Shown piece by piece: positions 1-7,981 of a DNA stretch of 9,850 nucleotides (positions within the stretch are counted from its first letter, which is position 1; each line of letters starts with the position of its first letter). Source of the stretch: Trichodesmium sp. jk18x7bins.61 (GTDB taxonomy: Bacteria; Cyanobacteriota; Cyanobacteriia; Cyanobacteriales; Microcoleaceae); assembly GCA_022822685.1 (NCBI GenBank), contig JAJEAQ010000760.1:1-9850 (forward strand). Direction: 5' to 3'. The notes beneath the pieces were generated by a model that saw nothing but the letters and a program-made list of their open reading frames with translations, was not told where the DNA came from and made no database searches. Made by a program: the position numbers and the translations under genes.

Positions 1-71
1 TTGTTCATACTACCTAAGAAACGCTGTGCTTCTTGAGGATGACTTTGGATATGTTCGAGTATGCTGCTCAT
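1..71 (-). CDS. N-terminal start of a probable transposase (partial, runs off left edge)
   Basis: Reading leftwards from the ATG at 71-69 gives 23 uninterrupted codons, beginning MSSILEHIQSHPQEAQ and ending RFLGSMN at the window edge. The pattern 'I..HPqEaqRfLG' resembles the N-terminal helix of a transposase family that is abundant in Nostoc-type cyanobacteria (recognised from memory, not by search). It sits directly next to the point where the neighbouring cyclase pseudogene loses its N-terminus, as expected if an insertion sequence landed there. No terminal inverted repeat or target duplication can be defined, because the other end of the element is outside the window. With so little protein visible it could instead be an unrelated small gene. 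Confidence 0.45.
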   Translation of the reverse strand, partial: MSSILEHIQSHPQEAQRFLGSMN

Positions 72-123
72 AATTGGTTGGTAAAAATAAATTTTTTTGT
101 TATTCTATCACAATCTATTTATT

Positions 124-1060
124 TTTCGGAGATGTCTAATGCAGAAAGATGGATCTCAAGTTATTGAAGCAAATAATGGAGAACAATGCTTATAAATTTG
201 TCAAAAACAATTAGCAAATATGGTATTACTTGATGCAATGATGTCTGGAATGGATGGCTTTACTTGCTGTACTGAACTACATAAGTTATTAGGGGGAAAT
301 AGTCCACCAGTATTAATGATTACAGTGCTTGATGATCAAGCATCTGTTGATTTGGCATTTCAAGTGGGAGCAACAGATTATGTTACTAAACCAATTCACT
401 AGGCAGTTTTACGGCAACGAGTTCGACGCTTATTAGAAACTCAATGGGCAATGAGTGAGCTACGACGGCAAATAAAAAAAGAGCGAATGTTGACTGAAAA
501 ATTGGAAAGGGTAAATCAAGAGTTGGAGCGTTTGGCTTCTGTAGATAGTTTAACAATGACCACTAATCGTCGTTACTTCGATCAGTATATAGAAAGCGAG
601 TGGAAGCGGGCTTATAAAAATGGTTTTCCATTGTCAATTATTATGTGTGATGTAGATTTTTTTTAAAGCTTATAATGATACTTATGGTCATCAAGTAGGG
701 GATAGTTGCTTAAGGAGGATAGCTGATATTATTATTCAAAATGTGAATCGTTCTACTGATTTAGTAGCTCGTTATGGCGGTGAAGAATTTGTAGTTGTTT
801 TGCCAGAAACAAATTCAGAAGGAGGCTTTCATGTAGTAGAAAAAATTAGTCGAAATATTAAGGGTGCTGCTATTACTCATCAGAGTTCAAAAGTTAGTAA
901 TTTTGTGACGATTAGTTGTGGAGTGGCTACCAGAAAATCATTTTCCTGGGAATTAAAGTCTGAATCAGAAGCTGATGATTTGATTAGGGAAGCAGATTTA
1001 GCTCTTTATGAGGCTAAATCTCAAGGACGCGATCGCGTTTGTGTTTCTGCTAGAAGTTAA
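124..1060 (+). pseudogene. PleD-type response regulator diguanylate cyclase (receiver + GGDEF), 5'-truncated, two stops and a frameshift
   Basis: This gene would have made cyclic-di-GMP from two GTP under control of a phosphorylated receiver. Readable homology starts near 124 (RRCLMQKDG), so the first receiver strand and its acidic pair are missing. The rest of the receiver is clear: phospho-acceptor Asp at 232-234 (LLDAMMSGMDGF) and the conserved Lys at 388-390 (TKPIH). A coiled linker follows at about 450-540, then the GGDEF domain: SVDSLT, CDVDFF/KAYNDTYGH, GGEEF at 776-790 and the RxxD inhibitory site (RSTD, 749-760) five residues before it. Lesions are TAA at 193-195, TAG at 400-402 (where the family normally has Trp, KPIHWAVLRQR) and one extra T in the T8 run at 657-664, which moves the reading from frame 1 to frame 2. 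The natural stop is 1058-1060. The active-site motifs survive, but no continuous product is possible; a GGDEF-only fragment from an internal start is conceivable. Confidence 0.92.
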
Positions 1061-1170
1061 CAAGTTATCGAGAGGAAATTATCAAAGAAAAGTTGAGATT
1101 TATTCATCCTGTTTGGGAAGCGATTCTTCTGACTACTGACTAACTATACCAATGAACCGCGGATTTGATA

Positions 1171-1255
1171 TTAGCCTATAATTTATCTGTCCTTCCTGAC
1201 TGCTGAGTACTGACTACTTTATTGATTTATACGTATTCAACCGGACATGATATTA
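1171..1255 (+). repeat. Dispersed 85-bp repeat, copy 1
   Basis: The reverse complement of this stretch aligns without gaps to 7786-7870, matching at 74 of 85 positions when counted by eye. It ends with CGGACATGATATTA (1242-1255). A related 14-mer, CGGATTTGATATTA, overlaps its left edge at 1160-1173. The inner part contains the AGTAGTCAGTA-type short repeat common between cyanobacterial genes. A weaker third copy lies at 2835-2918. Confidence 0.7.
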
Positions 1256-1425
1256 GTTATTGAGACCAAAGATAAATTTGGCTTTCTTGGCCTACCCTAC
1301 AGATACTAATAGTAGATGAGGCGATCGCGATGAAATTTAAAAATTGCGGAATGGTTAGTGAAGTAGGGCGATAATTATTCAGGGGTAATAATATCAAGTC
1401 TAGATAATTAGATATAAAACTGTAA

Positions 1426-1494
1426 GTTGGGTTAAGCACGCTTCCTAACCCAACAAAAATCTACATGATGTTGGGTTGAAGAATGAAACCCAAC
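1426..1494. repeat. Double GTTGGGTT/AACCCAAC hairpin repeat
   Basis: Two successive inverted repeats are visible: GTTGGGTT at 1426-1433 with AACCCAAC at 1447-1454, and GTTGGGTT at 1470-1477 with AACCCAAC at 1487-1494. This is a familiar dispersed intergenic repeat of Nostoc/Anabaena genomes. Each unit could fold into an 8-bp stem. The first is followed by A-rich rather than T-rich sequence, so it is not a good terminator on the plus strand. Confidence 0.7.
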
Positions 1495-1563
1495 CTACGC
1501 AATCTTTTCACTCCGTGAGGATTAATACAGTAGTATAAATAATACCATGCGTGAAAAAAAAGA

Positions 1564-1881
1564 ATGTTACAAATGAGTGTCTGGAAGTCTGTCCCTGTGG
1601 GGGCGCTTGCTATAGCAGTGATATCAAATCCGGTAGCACTGGTATAATTCAGTATTGAGGAATAATTAAGTCGATATTCTAGAGTTTAACGGACTTTTGC
1701 TCATACTGACAATAGGAATTATATTACTCTGAAGCAGACGGATTTGATATTAGAGACTGTTTGTCAAGCAAATATTAAGATAGCTAGAGTGCTTAATTCT
1801 GGTGGCCGGCGGGGGACAACTAAAATTATGGTGAGTACGAAGAGAGCTTTCCAGAATGGCCCTCCCTACACAATAATTTAA
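1564..1881 (+). pseudogene. Possible decayed gene for a small exported protein of unknown family
   Basis: Frame 1 from the ATG at 1564 (or 1573) reads like the start of an exported protein: a Lys (VWKS) followed by a hydrophobic run VPVGALAIAVISNPVAL. It then continues in the same frame to 1881 with three TAA codons at 1645, 1663 and 1687. Each could be a mutated CAA (Gln). After the last of them, 63 codons are open and protein-like (FAHTDNRNYITLKQTD, ARVLNSGGRRGTTKIMVSTK). I do not recognise the family and give no function. The tail overlaps the last codons of the antiparallel toxin fragment. Alternatively the stretch is non-coding: a 14-base inverted pair (1619-1632 and 1739-1752) lies in it and could mark a small repeat element. 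Confidence 0.38.
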
Positions 1882-2086
1882 TTTGAGTTTTACAAATAAT
1901 CTCTAAGATTACATATTCTGCATCCATTCCAGTAATGCGATCGCCAATAGAATTACCTCCTTGTAATTGTTCAATAATTGTTTGAATATCCGAGCGGATA
2001 GGTCGATATTTTTTTGACAACCTATATAATTTTTCCTCAAATTCATCTGAGAATCTGATAGAAACTGGGTTTGGTTTATTCTGCAT
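1826..2086 (-). pseudogene. RelE/ParE-family toxin, C-terminally truncated
   Basis: An 86-codon frame starts at the ATG at 2086-2084. Its first 55 or so residues (PNPVSIRFSDEFEEKLYRLS, KKYRPIRSDIQTIIEQLQ, GDRITG) match a cyanobacterial RelE/ParE-like toxin family whose members are about 110 residues long and act as ribosome-dependent mRNA endonucleases or related enzymes. Family resemblance fades at about 1880. The remaining codons (CREGHSGKLSSYSP) look unrelated and lie antiparallel to the possible gene at 1564-1881. The lost half is the part that carries the later strands and catalytic residues in this fold, so activity is unlikely. The start overlaps the end of the antitoxin frame by 11 bases (stop at 2078-2076), the usual translational coupling of such pairs. 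Confidence 0.75.
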
Positions 2087-2490
2087 CTATCCTTTCCCAT
2101 AATTCAGAAATTGGTCTAGTTTGTCCAGATTTACCTTACTGCAATACTCTCCTGAGACTGGCTTTTATTTCTTCAACGGGAGCAAGTAGATGGGCACGAT
2201 AAAATGGATGTATGTTTAGTTTTGTAAAAGAGTCTGAAATAACGTATTTCTTAAACCCCGCCCGATCGGGCGAGGTCTTAGACTGTTCCATAGTTTTACA
2301 TTTTGTTACATAGCTCGATTTTTTAACGCTCACCTACTTATCATCAGGCTCTGGTTCAGTTTCTCCTGTTACTTCCTTCGGAAAAAAGTATGATAACTAG
2401 CACTTTCTCTGGAGCTAAGTTTTCAATGGGTTGGTCGAGGAATAATTGCCCTTTTTCATCAATAGTTCCTATTAATTCAACGGCTTTCAT
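2076..2490 (-). pseudogene. Antitoxin of the RelE-like pair, frameshifted and split by a 156-bp insertion
   Basis: From the ATG at 2490-2488 the minus strand reads MKAVELIGTIDEKGQLFLDQ, then P I E N L A P E K V, the typical N-terminus of the antitoxin encoded just upstream of this toxin family in cyanobacteria. An extra base in the A6 run at 2392-2397 (plus-strand view) breaks the frame; correcting it gives ILFPKEVTGETEPEPDD. The protein resumes after an inserted element (2184-2339) with APVEEIKASLRRVLQ, then TAA at 2138-2136 (probably a former CAA, Gln), then GKSGQTRPISELWERIDAE and the natural stop at 2078-2076. Removing the insert joins GATGAT to GCTCCC in the correct frame, D-D-A-P-V-E-E. 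Three independent lesions mean no antitoxin is made, which fits the loss of the toxin's C-terminal half. Confidence 0.8.
2184..2339. mobile_element. 156-bp fold-back (MITE-like) element inserted in the antitoxin gene
   Basis: The borders are set by the interrupted gene: sequence on either side joins in frame when these 156 bases are removed. The two ends are imperfect inverted repeats starting AAGTAGRTGRGC. By eye 22 of the first 31 bases match, and a further TGTAAAA match follows inward. The centre holds a perfect 14-base palindrome, CGCCCGATCGGGCG (2259-2272), so the whole unit could fold into a long hairpin. It encodes no transposase, so it would depend on a partner element. Flanking bases show at most a 1-bp duplication. 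The family is not identified. The insert places an AAG TAG stop right at its border in the antitoxin frame. Confidence 0.75.
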
Positions 2491-2519
2491 CTATTTTTTT
2501 CTAATGGTATTTTAGACAA

Positions 2520-2547
2520 ATTATATCATAAATGTAGCAGCTAGCAA
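2520..2547 (-). promoter_or_regulatory. Sigma-70-like promoter of the antitoxin-toxin pair
   Basis: On the minus strand a perfect TATAAT (2525-2520) lies 16 bases downstream of TTGCTA (2547-2542) and 29 bases upstream of the antitoxin ATG at 2490. Sequence and spacing fit a vegetative promoter. In AT-rich DNA such matches also occur by chance. No clear ribosome binding site lies between it and the ATG. Confidence 0.45.
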
Positions 2548-2733
2548 TAACCTTTCTCTCGGAGTGAATTATTTGCAATACTTATGTAACCCATATTTAG
2601 CACGACCAAATTTGGTATATATTGCTCCTTATACCAATTTTAAAAAATAATTTTATAAATAAACTAAAGGGATAAAAAGACTTTATTTTCAGATCTGTTT
2701 GACTAAAAAATAGAGATTCATCACAAAAAAATA

Positions 2734-2824
2734 CAGGACTTAGGCAATGGTATTATTTGTAGTGGCAGTATTCCTAATATTGACAATTTTGCATGCTATA
2801 CATAGCAGTAATACGTAAGTCCTG
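2734..2824. repeat. CAGGACTTA ... TAAGTCCTG inverted-repeat unit (possible MITE)
   Basis: CAGGACTTA at 2734-2742 is mirrored by TAAGTCCTG at 2816-2824, bounding a 91-base unit with no coding capacity. The CAGGACTTA end sequence is familiar from dispersed intergenic elements of Nostoc-type genomes (from memory). No target duplication was established. Confidence 0.5.
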
Positions 2825-2834
2825 AAATAGTTAG

Positions 2835-2918
2835 ATTATATTTCTCCTAACTCCTAAATCCGTGCCTCCTGACTCCTCCCGAATTTATTTATAACTGTTC
2901 AGTCGGATTTTATATTAG
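2835..2918 (+). repeat. Degenerate copy 3 of the dispersed 85-bp repeat
   Basis: Best preserved at its right end: 2885-2918 aligns with 1223-1256 at most positions and ends in CGGATTTTATATTA (2904-2917). To the left it keeps the same order of features, an ATATTT block followed by CTCCT/CTGACTCCT repeats. Identity is clearly lower than between copies 1 and 2. Confidence 0.4.
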
Positions 2919-3071
2919 AGGAGACAGAGTAAGGGGATATCGGAGTTAGTTCAATATTCAGGAGGAAAGGAGAAAACAATAATTTAAGAGGATAATTGTA
3001 CATAATATTTGTGACAAGAGTTGAGTGAATTGTTTAAAAACTGCTACTGAATAGTAATTTCGGTGAAAATA

Positions 3072-6000
3072 ATGGTGAATTTACCAATAGATAAATTGAG
3101 AAAAAAAACTGAGTAATTATAGAATTTCGGAAAATACTTTTTTGCAGACAAATATTAAGGTATCACTGCGAGTAATTATATTTACATCTTTGATTTTCCC
3201 CGCATTAGTTACACTAGGATTTGTGGGTTGGACGTCATTACAGAAAGAACAAATAGCAATTCAACAACTAGCGAATGAATTTAATAGTCGAATTGGTAAT
3301 CAGATAACTCAGGATTTAGATAATTACTTAAAGTACCTGACTTGATTTATCAAATTAACCAAGAGTTAATTCAGTTATGGTTGTTAAGTTTTAATGACTT
3401 AACATCGGCAAGAGAGTTGTTTGTGGGACAGATTAAACAATTTATAATGTTAGTCAGATTAATTTAGGCAGCACAAATGGAGAATTTGTTGGAGTTGAGA
3501 GAAATAATGATCATAGTTTTGTGGTTAGGTTAATGACTAAATCAAATTCAGGAGCGATCGCGGAATACTCGACAAATCAGGAAGAGAATTTCACAGAAGT
3601 ATTTAAAAGCTATAAATATAATTATCAAGCTGAAAGTTGATATCAAGATGGGCTTAAAACAGGTAAGCCTGTCTGGAGTAAAATTGATAATTGGAATGAT
3701 TCCCCAGAATCACTGTCTATCTCTGTTAGTTATCCAATTTACAACCAGAGTAATATTCTAATGGGAGTATTAGTTGTTGAGTTCCTTATCTCACGGATTG
3801 AACAATTACTTCAGACAATGAATCTGAGTCAATCAGGAACAATTTATCTGCTCGACAAATCTGGGTTATTTGTCGCTAGTTCCTTCCATAAACTATCAGA
3901 TTCTCTAAGAAAACAATTGCCTAATATTAAAACTGATGAATTATTTATTCAGGAAATAGCTAATAATTTATTTATTAGCAGAAAAAGTGATTTTAATCAG
4001 ATTTAAACTCCCCTTTAGAATTTCAAGTCGGAGAAAAGCAATATTTTGTAGAGTTAATACCTGAGCAAAATCAATATGAATTGGATTGGTTGATTGTAGT
4101 GGTTGTGCCAGAATCATAATTTATGGCACAAATCAATAAAAATACTAAAATTACTCTCTTATTGTGCTTATTAGCAATGATTTTAGTTATTTGTTTCCCT
4201 ATGTTTATGGATCGAGTGATAACTAAACCAATACATAAATTCTTAAAAAGCGAGCAAAAAAAATATTATTACTGGGGAGTCTTTATCACTTCAGCAAGAG
4301 ATAGTTATGTTTACCGAATTTGACGATTTAGTACAATCATTTAATCAACTGAGTGAGGGTGTAAAAATGATTTTAGACAGGGCGATCGCTTTTTTAATCT
4401 TTCTCTTGACTTACTAGCAATTGCTGAAACTGATGGTTATTCTAAACAGCTTAATCCTAGTTGGTCAAAAATTTTAGGTTATAGTACAAAAAAACTTTTA
4501 GCACTACCCTATATTAACTTTGTACATCCAGAAGACCAAAATACTACTATTGAAGCAGCTAAAAAAATTTCTGAAGGGACTACATATTTTAATTTCCATA
4601 ATCGTTATCGCACTAAAGATGGTTCTTATCGGTGGTTAGCCTGGAATAACGCTCCTTTCTTAGAATAAAATTTAATCTATGCAGTGGTAAGAGATATAAC
4701 AGAAAAAAGGAAACTTTAGAAGCTCTTCATCATAGTCAAATACAATTAATAGAAGCAGAAAAAATTACTGATATGGGAAGCTGGGAAAATGATTTGGCTA
4801 CAGGTAAAGTCAGATTCTTGGAAGAGCTATATCAGATTTTTGGTTGAGAGCGAAAATCTGATTTTCCAACTCGGGAAGATTATATGAAATTAGTTCATCC
4901 TGATGATTTATCAGCACTTAAAAAAAAGCAACGTATTTGGCAATTAATCATGGTCAAAGCTAGAAATTTTATCAAAGAATATTACTCCCAGATGGTGAAA
5001 TTAAATATATTTAAATTACAGGAAAACCAATTTTTAATGAGTTAGGTAAAGTAATTAAAATTTTTGGTGCTGTCTTAGATATTGTACAACGCAAGCAAAC
5101 AGAAATGGCATTACGAGAAAGTGAGGAAAGATTTCGTCAACTAACAAAAAATCTGAACAGTGTTTCCAGGATGCGCGAGCCTCAAAACAATCAAGTTATT
5201 TATATTTTTCCTAGCTGTAAGAAAAATTGGGCTGTAACTGCGATCAATTACGGGCATCATCCGACTTTTTCCTAGATGCGATTCATCCAGAAGAGCGTCC
5301 AAAAATAATGGAGGCTTTAGCAAATCCAATTGAGGAAAAATATGAGCAAAAGTATCGTATTATAACCTACTGGGGAAATACGTTGGATTTGGGATCGTGC
5401 CTTTCTGATAAAAAATGAAGCAGGAGTAATTTGCAGAATAGCTGGAATAGCAGAAGATGTTACTGAGGAGAAACAGGCAGAAGCAGAAGTAAAATTAAGT
5501 CAGGAACGATTGCAACTTGCTTTAGAAGCTTCAGGTGATGGATTACGGGATTGCAATATTTTTTACAGGAGAGTGTTAATAGTCCTCAATGGCTAGAAAT
5601 GTTAGGTTATGAAGGAGATGATTTTCCTAATAACATGAAATCTTGGGAAATGTCAATTCACCCAGAGGGTAAAGATTGGGTGATGGATGCTTTGAATTTG
5701 CGCTTAGAAGATAATTCATTTATCTATGCTTTTGACTATCGATTACAAACTAAATCTGGTGAATGGAAGTGGATAGCAGCTTATGGTAAAGTTGTAGTCA
5801 GAGATGAAACAGGCAAGTCAGTTAGAATGGTTGGCACCCATAAAGATATTAATGATCGCAAAACAGCAGAAGTAATTCTCCAACAACAACTAGAATTAGA
5901 AAAACTCGTTTCTAGTATTTCTACTAGCTTCATTAACCTCAATCCTGAGAAAATTGATAGCAGTATCCAAACTGCCCTCAAGCAACTGGCTGAATTAATA

Positions 6001-7430
6001 GGTGCAGAGCATAGTTATATGTTTTTAGTAAATCAGGATGAAACTTAAGTTAGTAATATTCAAAAGTGGAGCGCTACAGGAACAGAAACTGAAATTGAAA
6101 ATCAACAAAATATTCCCATAGACTCATTACCATGGTTAATGGAAAAGCTCAACAAACTTGAAGTAGTGCATATACCTCTAGTTTCCGACTTGCCTCTGGA
6201 AGCAAGTACAGAAAAACAAATACTATCAACGCAATCAATTCGATCCTTGTTGTGTATTCCTATGGTTTCTGGAGGTAAATTAGTTGGTTTAGTTGGTTTC
6301 GATGCAGCGCATCAATTATGCAGTTGGACAAATTCTACAATTAATCTATTAAAAATTATTGGTGAGATTTTTGTCAGTGCTTTAGAATATCGGGAGGCAG
6401 AGTTAGCACTCCGCGAAAGTGAACAACGTTTTCGGATGATGGCTGATAGTGCTCCGGTATTAATCTGGATGTCTGGAAGTGATAGTCTTTTTAACTATTT
6501 TAATAAAAGATGACTCAGTTTTACCAGGCATAGTTTAGAACAAGAAATAGGGCTGGGCGGGCTAGAGGGAATTCATCCTGAAGATGTGGAGCATTATTTA
6601 GAAAATTACCGAGTCAATTTTTCTACTCATCAATTCTTTACCATAGAATATCGCTTGAGAAGAGAAGATGGCGAATACCGTTGGATTTTAGATACAGGGA
6701 TGCCTAGATTTAACATGAATCGTAGTTTTGCTGGTTATATTGGTAGTTGTATTGATATTAGCGATCGTAAACAAGTAGAAACACAAATTCAAAACTCTCT
6801 TGAGGAAAAAGAAGTTTTACTCAAAGGAATTCATCACCGAGTTAAGAGTAATTTACATGTTATTTCTAATTTATTGGATTTGCAATCAGATTATATTGGC
6901 TCTCCAAGAGTTCAGGAATTATTTGCCGATAGCCAAAATAGAATTCAAACAATGGCTCTAATCCACGAACAATTATATCAGTCAAAAGATTTAGGACAAA
7001 TTGATTTTAGTGAATATATTCATACTCTGATGGATAATTTATTCTGTTCCTATAGTAGGGGATAAAATCTGATTCTAATCATCATTAATGTAGAGTCTAT
7101 AACTTTGAATTTAGAAGCAGCAATTCCTTGTGGATTGCTAATTAATGAATTAGTCACAAATTCATTGAAACACGCTTTTTATAACGATAAATCTGGAGAA
7201 ATTTGTATTCAATTACATCAAGAACAACAGGAAAAAAATTACCTCACAATTAGAGATAATGATATTGGTATGCCGGCCAATTTTGATTGGAAAAATAGTT
7301 CTTCTTTATGGTTCAAGTTAATGCGGATTCTCTCTAAACAATTGAAAGCCGAAATAGAATTTGATGGGGGGGTGAGAGTACAGTAGTTAATTTAATGTTT
7401 ACTCCTCTGAAATATAAGCCACGATTTTAA
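3072..7430 (+). pseudogene. Large membrane sensor histidine kinase (dCache-HAMP-PAS x5 with GAF-HisKA_2-HATPase), heavily frameshifted
   Basis: The ancestral protein (about 1,400 residues) was a membrane-bound kinase sensing an external signal and phosphorylating a response regulator. In order: membrane helix (3172-3231); extracytoplasmic dCache domain to about 4110 (e.g. GKPVWSKIDNWNDSPESLSI, QSGTIYLLDKSGLFVASS); second helix (4150-4209); degraded HAMP to about 4375; PAS domains at about 4393-4708, 4713-5095, 5105-5490, 5500-5870 and 6400-6790; GAF at about 5890-6400; HisKA_2 with HHRVKSNLHVI (His before Arg at 6835-6837); ATPase with the N box NELVTNSLKHAF. The ATP-lid motifs are altered (DNDIGMP, SSSLWFKLM). 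In-frame stops include 3638, 4004, 4117, 4666, 4845, 5012, 6046, 6511 and 7063. Frameshifts lie near 3101-3108, 3335, 3445, 4010, 4260-4310, 4385, 4708, 4925-4985, 5222, 5370, 5560 and in the G7 run at 7366-7372. The end is placed at 7430 because the shifted frame gives STVVNLMFTPLKYKPRF and a stop. The start at ATG 3072 assumes one extra A in the A8 run; the TTG at 3142 is the alternative. Confidence 0.93.
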
Positions 7431-7675
7431 TCCCTATTTCCTATTATATCTCACATAAAGTAATCCTATCTTTCAAGAGCAGCAAATTAAAATTTATATT
7501 GAAGCAGCATAGAATTAAGATTAACTATTATTAAATGAAGCCAGAGTGAAATTTTAACTAAATCAAGGAAAACCATGACTGTAATACTACTTATATTTTC
7601 TGCCTCAGTCTTAGTTTCGTAGTACAATCAAAGATGATTGGTATCATCTAAAAATACTCAGAAGTTGGGAAGCCT

Positions 7676-7780
7676 GAAGCGCTTTGCCTTACGGTAGGCT
7701 GCGCCTCCTGCTACAAAATGAAAAACGATTCGGCGATTTTAGTGTCGCCCCATTAACTCGCTGCGGTTGAGGCAGGATAC
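7676..7780. repeat. GC-richer cyanobacterial intergenic repeat
   Basis: This patch stands out from the AT-rich surroundings. It contains GCCTTACGGTAGGC (7686-7699, arms GCCT/AGGC), GCTGCGCCTCCTGCTACAAAA and, near the right end, GCTGCGGTTGAGGCAGGAT followed by ACAAAAG. The paired 'CTGCG...GCAGGATACAAAA'-type segments make it look like a small palindromic element of the kind scattered between cyanobacterial genes. The exact borders are uncertain. Confidence 0.4.
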
Positions 7781-7785
7781 AAAAG

Positions 7786-7870
7786 TAATATAATGTCTGA
7801 TTGAATACGTATAAATAAATAAAGTAGTCAGTAGTCAGTAGTTGGGAAGGAGGGATAAATTATAAGCTAA
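7786..7870 (-). repeat. Dispersed 85-bp repeat, copy 2 (inverted relative to copy 1)
   Basis: Aligned as it stands with the reverse complement of 1171-1255, without gaps and with 11 differences in 85 positions counted by eye. The blocks TTGAATACGTATAAAT and AAATAAAGTAGTCAGTA are shared almost completely. A partial copy in the other orientation follows at 7898-7942. Confidence 0.7.
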
Positions 7871-7897
7871 GGGAGGTGTTTCTCCCCTAATTATCAA

Positions 7898-7942
7898 TCC
7901 TATAATTTTATTTATCACTAATTATTCGGACATGATATAAGA
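7898..7942 (+). repeat. Partial copy of the dispersed repeat, inverted to its neighbour
   Basis: The end TCGGACATGATATAAG matches the right end of copy 1 (CCGGACATGATATTAG, 1241-1256), and the preceding ATAATTTTATTTAT is similar to the corresponding inner part. Together with the minus-oriented copy at 7786-7870 it bounds a unit of about 155 bases with imperfect inverted ends (about 12 of 16 matching). Confidence 0.35.
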
Positions 7943-7981
7943 CTAGAGAGCATAATGTTATATTGGTAAAATCTTATAGAT

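Larger units (their letters stand above)
1061..1563. other. Repeat-rich spacer without a supportable gene
   Basis: No reading frame here looks like a protein. An open stretch on the minus strand at 1257-1439 has no recognisable sequence. The stretch holds ACTGACTACTGACT-type short repeats (around 1128-1141 and 1207-1218), one copy of an 85-bp dispersed repeat, one HIP1 octamer (1321-1328) and a pair of GTTGGGTT hairpins, all typical of cyanobacterial intergenic DNA. No clear factor-independent terminator for the upstream cyclase was found. Confidence 0.7.
2491..3071. other. Spacer between the antitoxin and the sensor kinase
   Basis: No protein-coding signal was recognised on either strand. 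The stretch contains the antitoxin promoter-like site, an inverted-repeat unit (2734-2824), CTCCTAACTCCT/CTCCTGACTCCT short repeats around 2844-2880 and a degenerate copy of the dispersed repeat at 2835-2918. The rest is plain AT-rich sequence in which I see nothing. Confidence 0.6.
7431..7981. other. Spacer between the kinase and response regulator pseudogenes
   Basis: No coding signal was recognised. The left half (7431-7670) is plain AT-rich DNA. The right half contains a GC-richer palindromic repeat region (7676-7780), copy 2 of the dispersed repeat (7786-7870) and a partial inverted copy (7898-7942). The last 40 bases precede the GTG start of the response regulator and show no convincing ribosome binding site. 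Confidence 0.6.

Noticed and set aside
657..664. Programmed frameshifting on the T8, A8 and similar runs
   Set aside because: The same genes carry several ordinary nonsense codons and many other indels, so slippage could not rescue a product.
1100..1260. CRISPR-like array from the ACTGACTACTGACT repeats
   Set aside because: The repeats are short and irregular, without evenly sized spacers; they belong to dispersed intergenic repeats.
1257..1439. A 60-codon open stretch on the minus strand
   Set aside because: No recognisable protein pattern, overlaps repeat DNA, no start context.
1426..1454. Factor-independent terminator at the GTTGGGTT hairpin
   Set aside because: Long loop, followed by A-rich rather than T-rich DNA, and about 370 bases from the nearest gene end; it is a dispersed repeat unit.
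1909..2100. A second minus-strand frame overlapping the toxin start
   Set aside because: Shifted reading of the same DNA. The toxin and antitoxin C-terminus explain it fully.
5141..5981. Minus-strand open stretches at 5141-5329 and 5781-5981
   Set aside because: They are antisense shadows of well-recognised PAS domains of the kinase on the plus strand.
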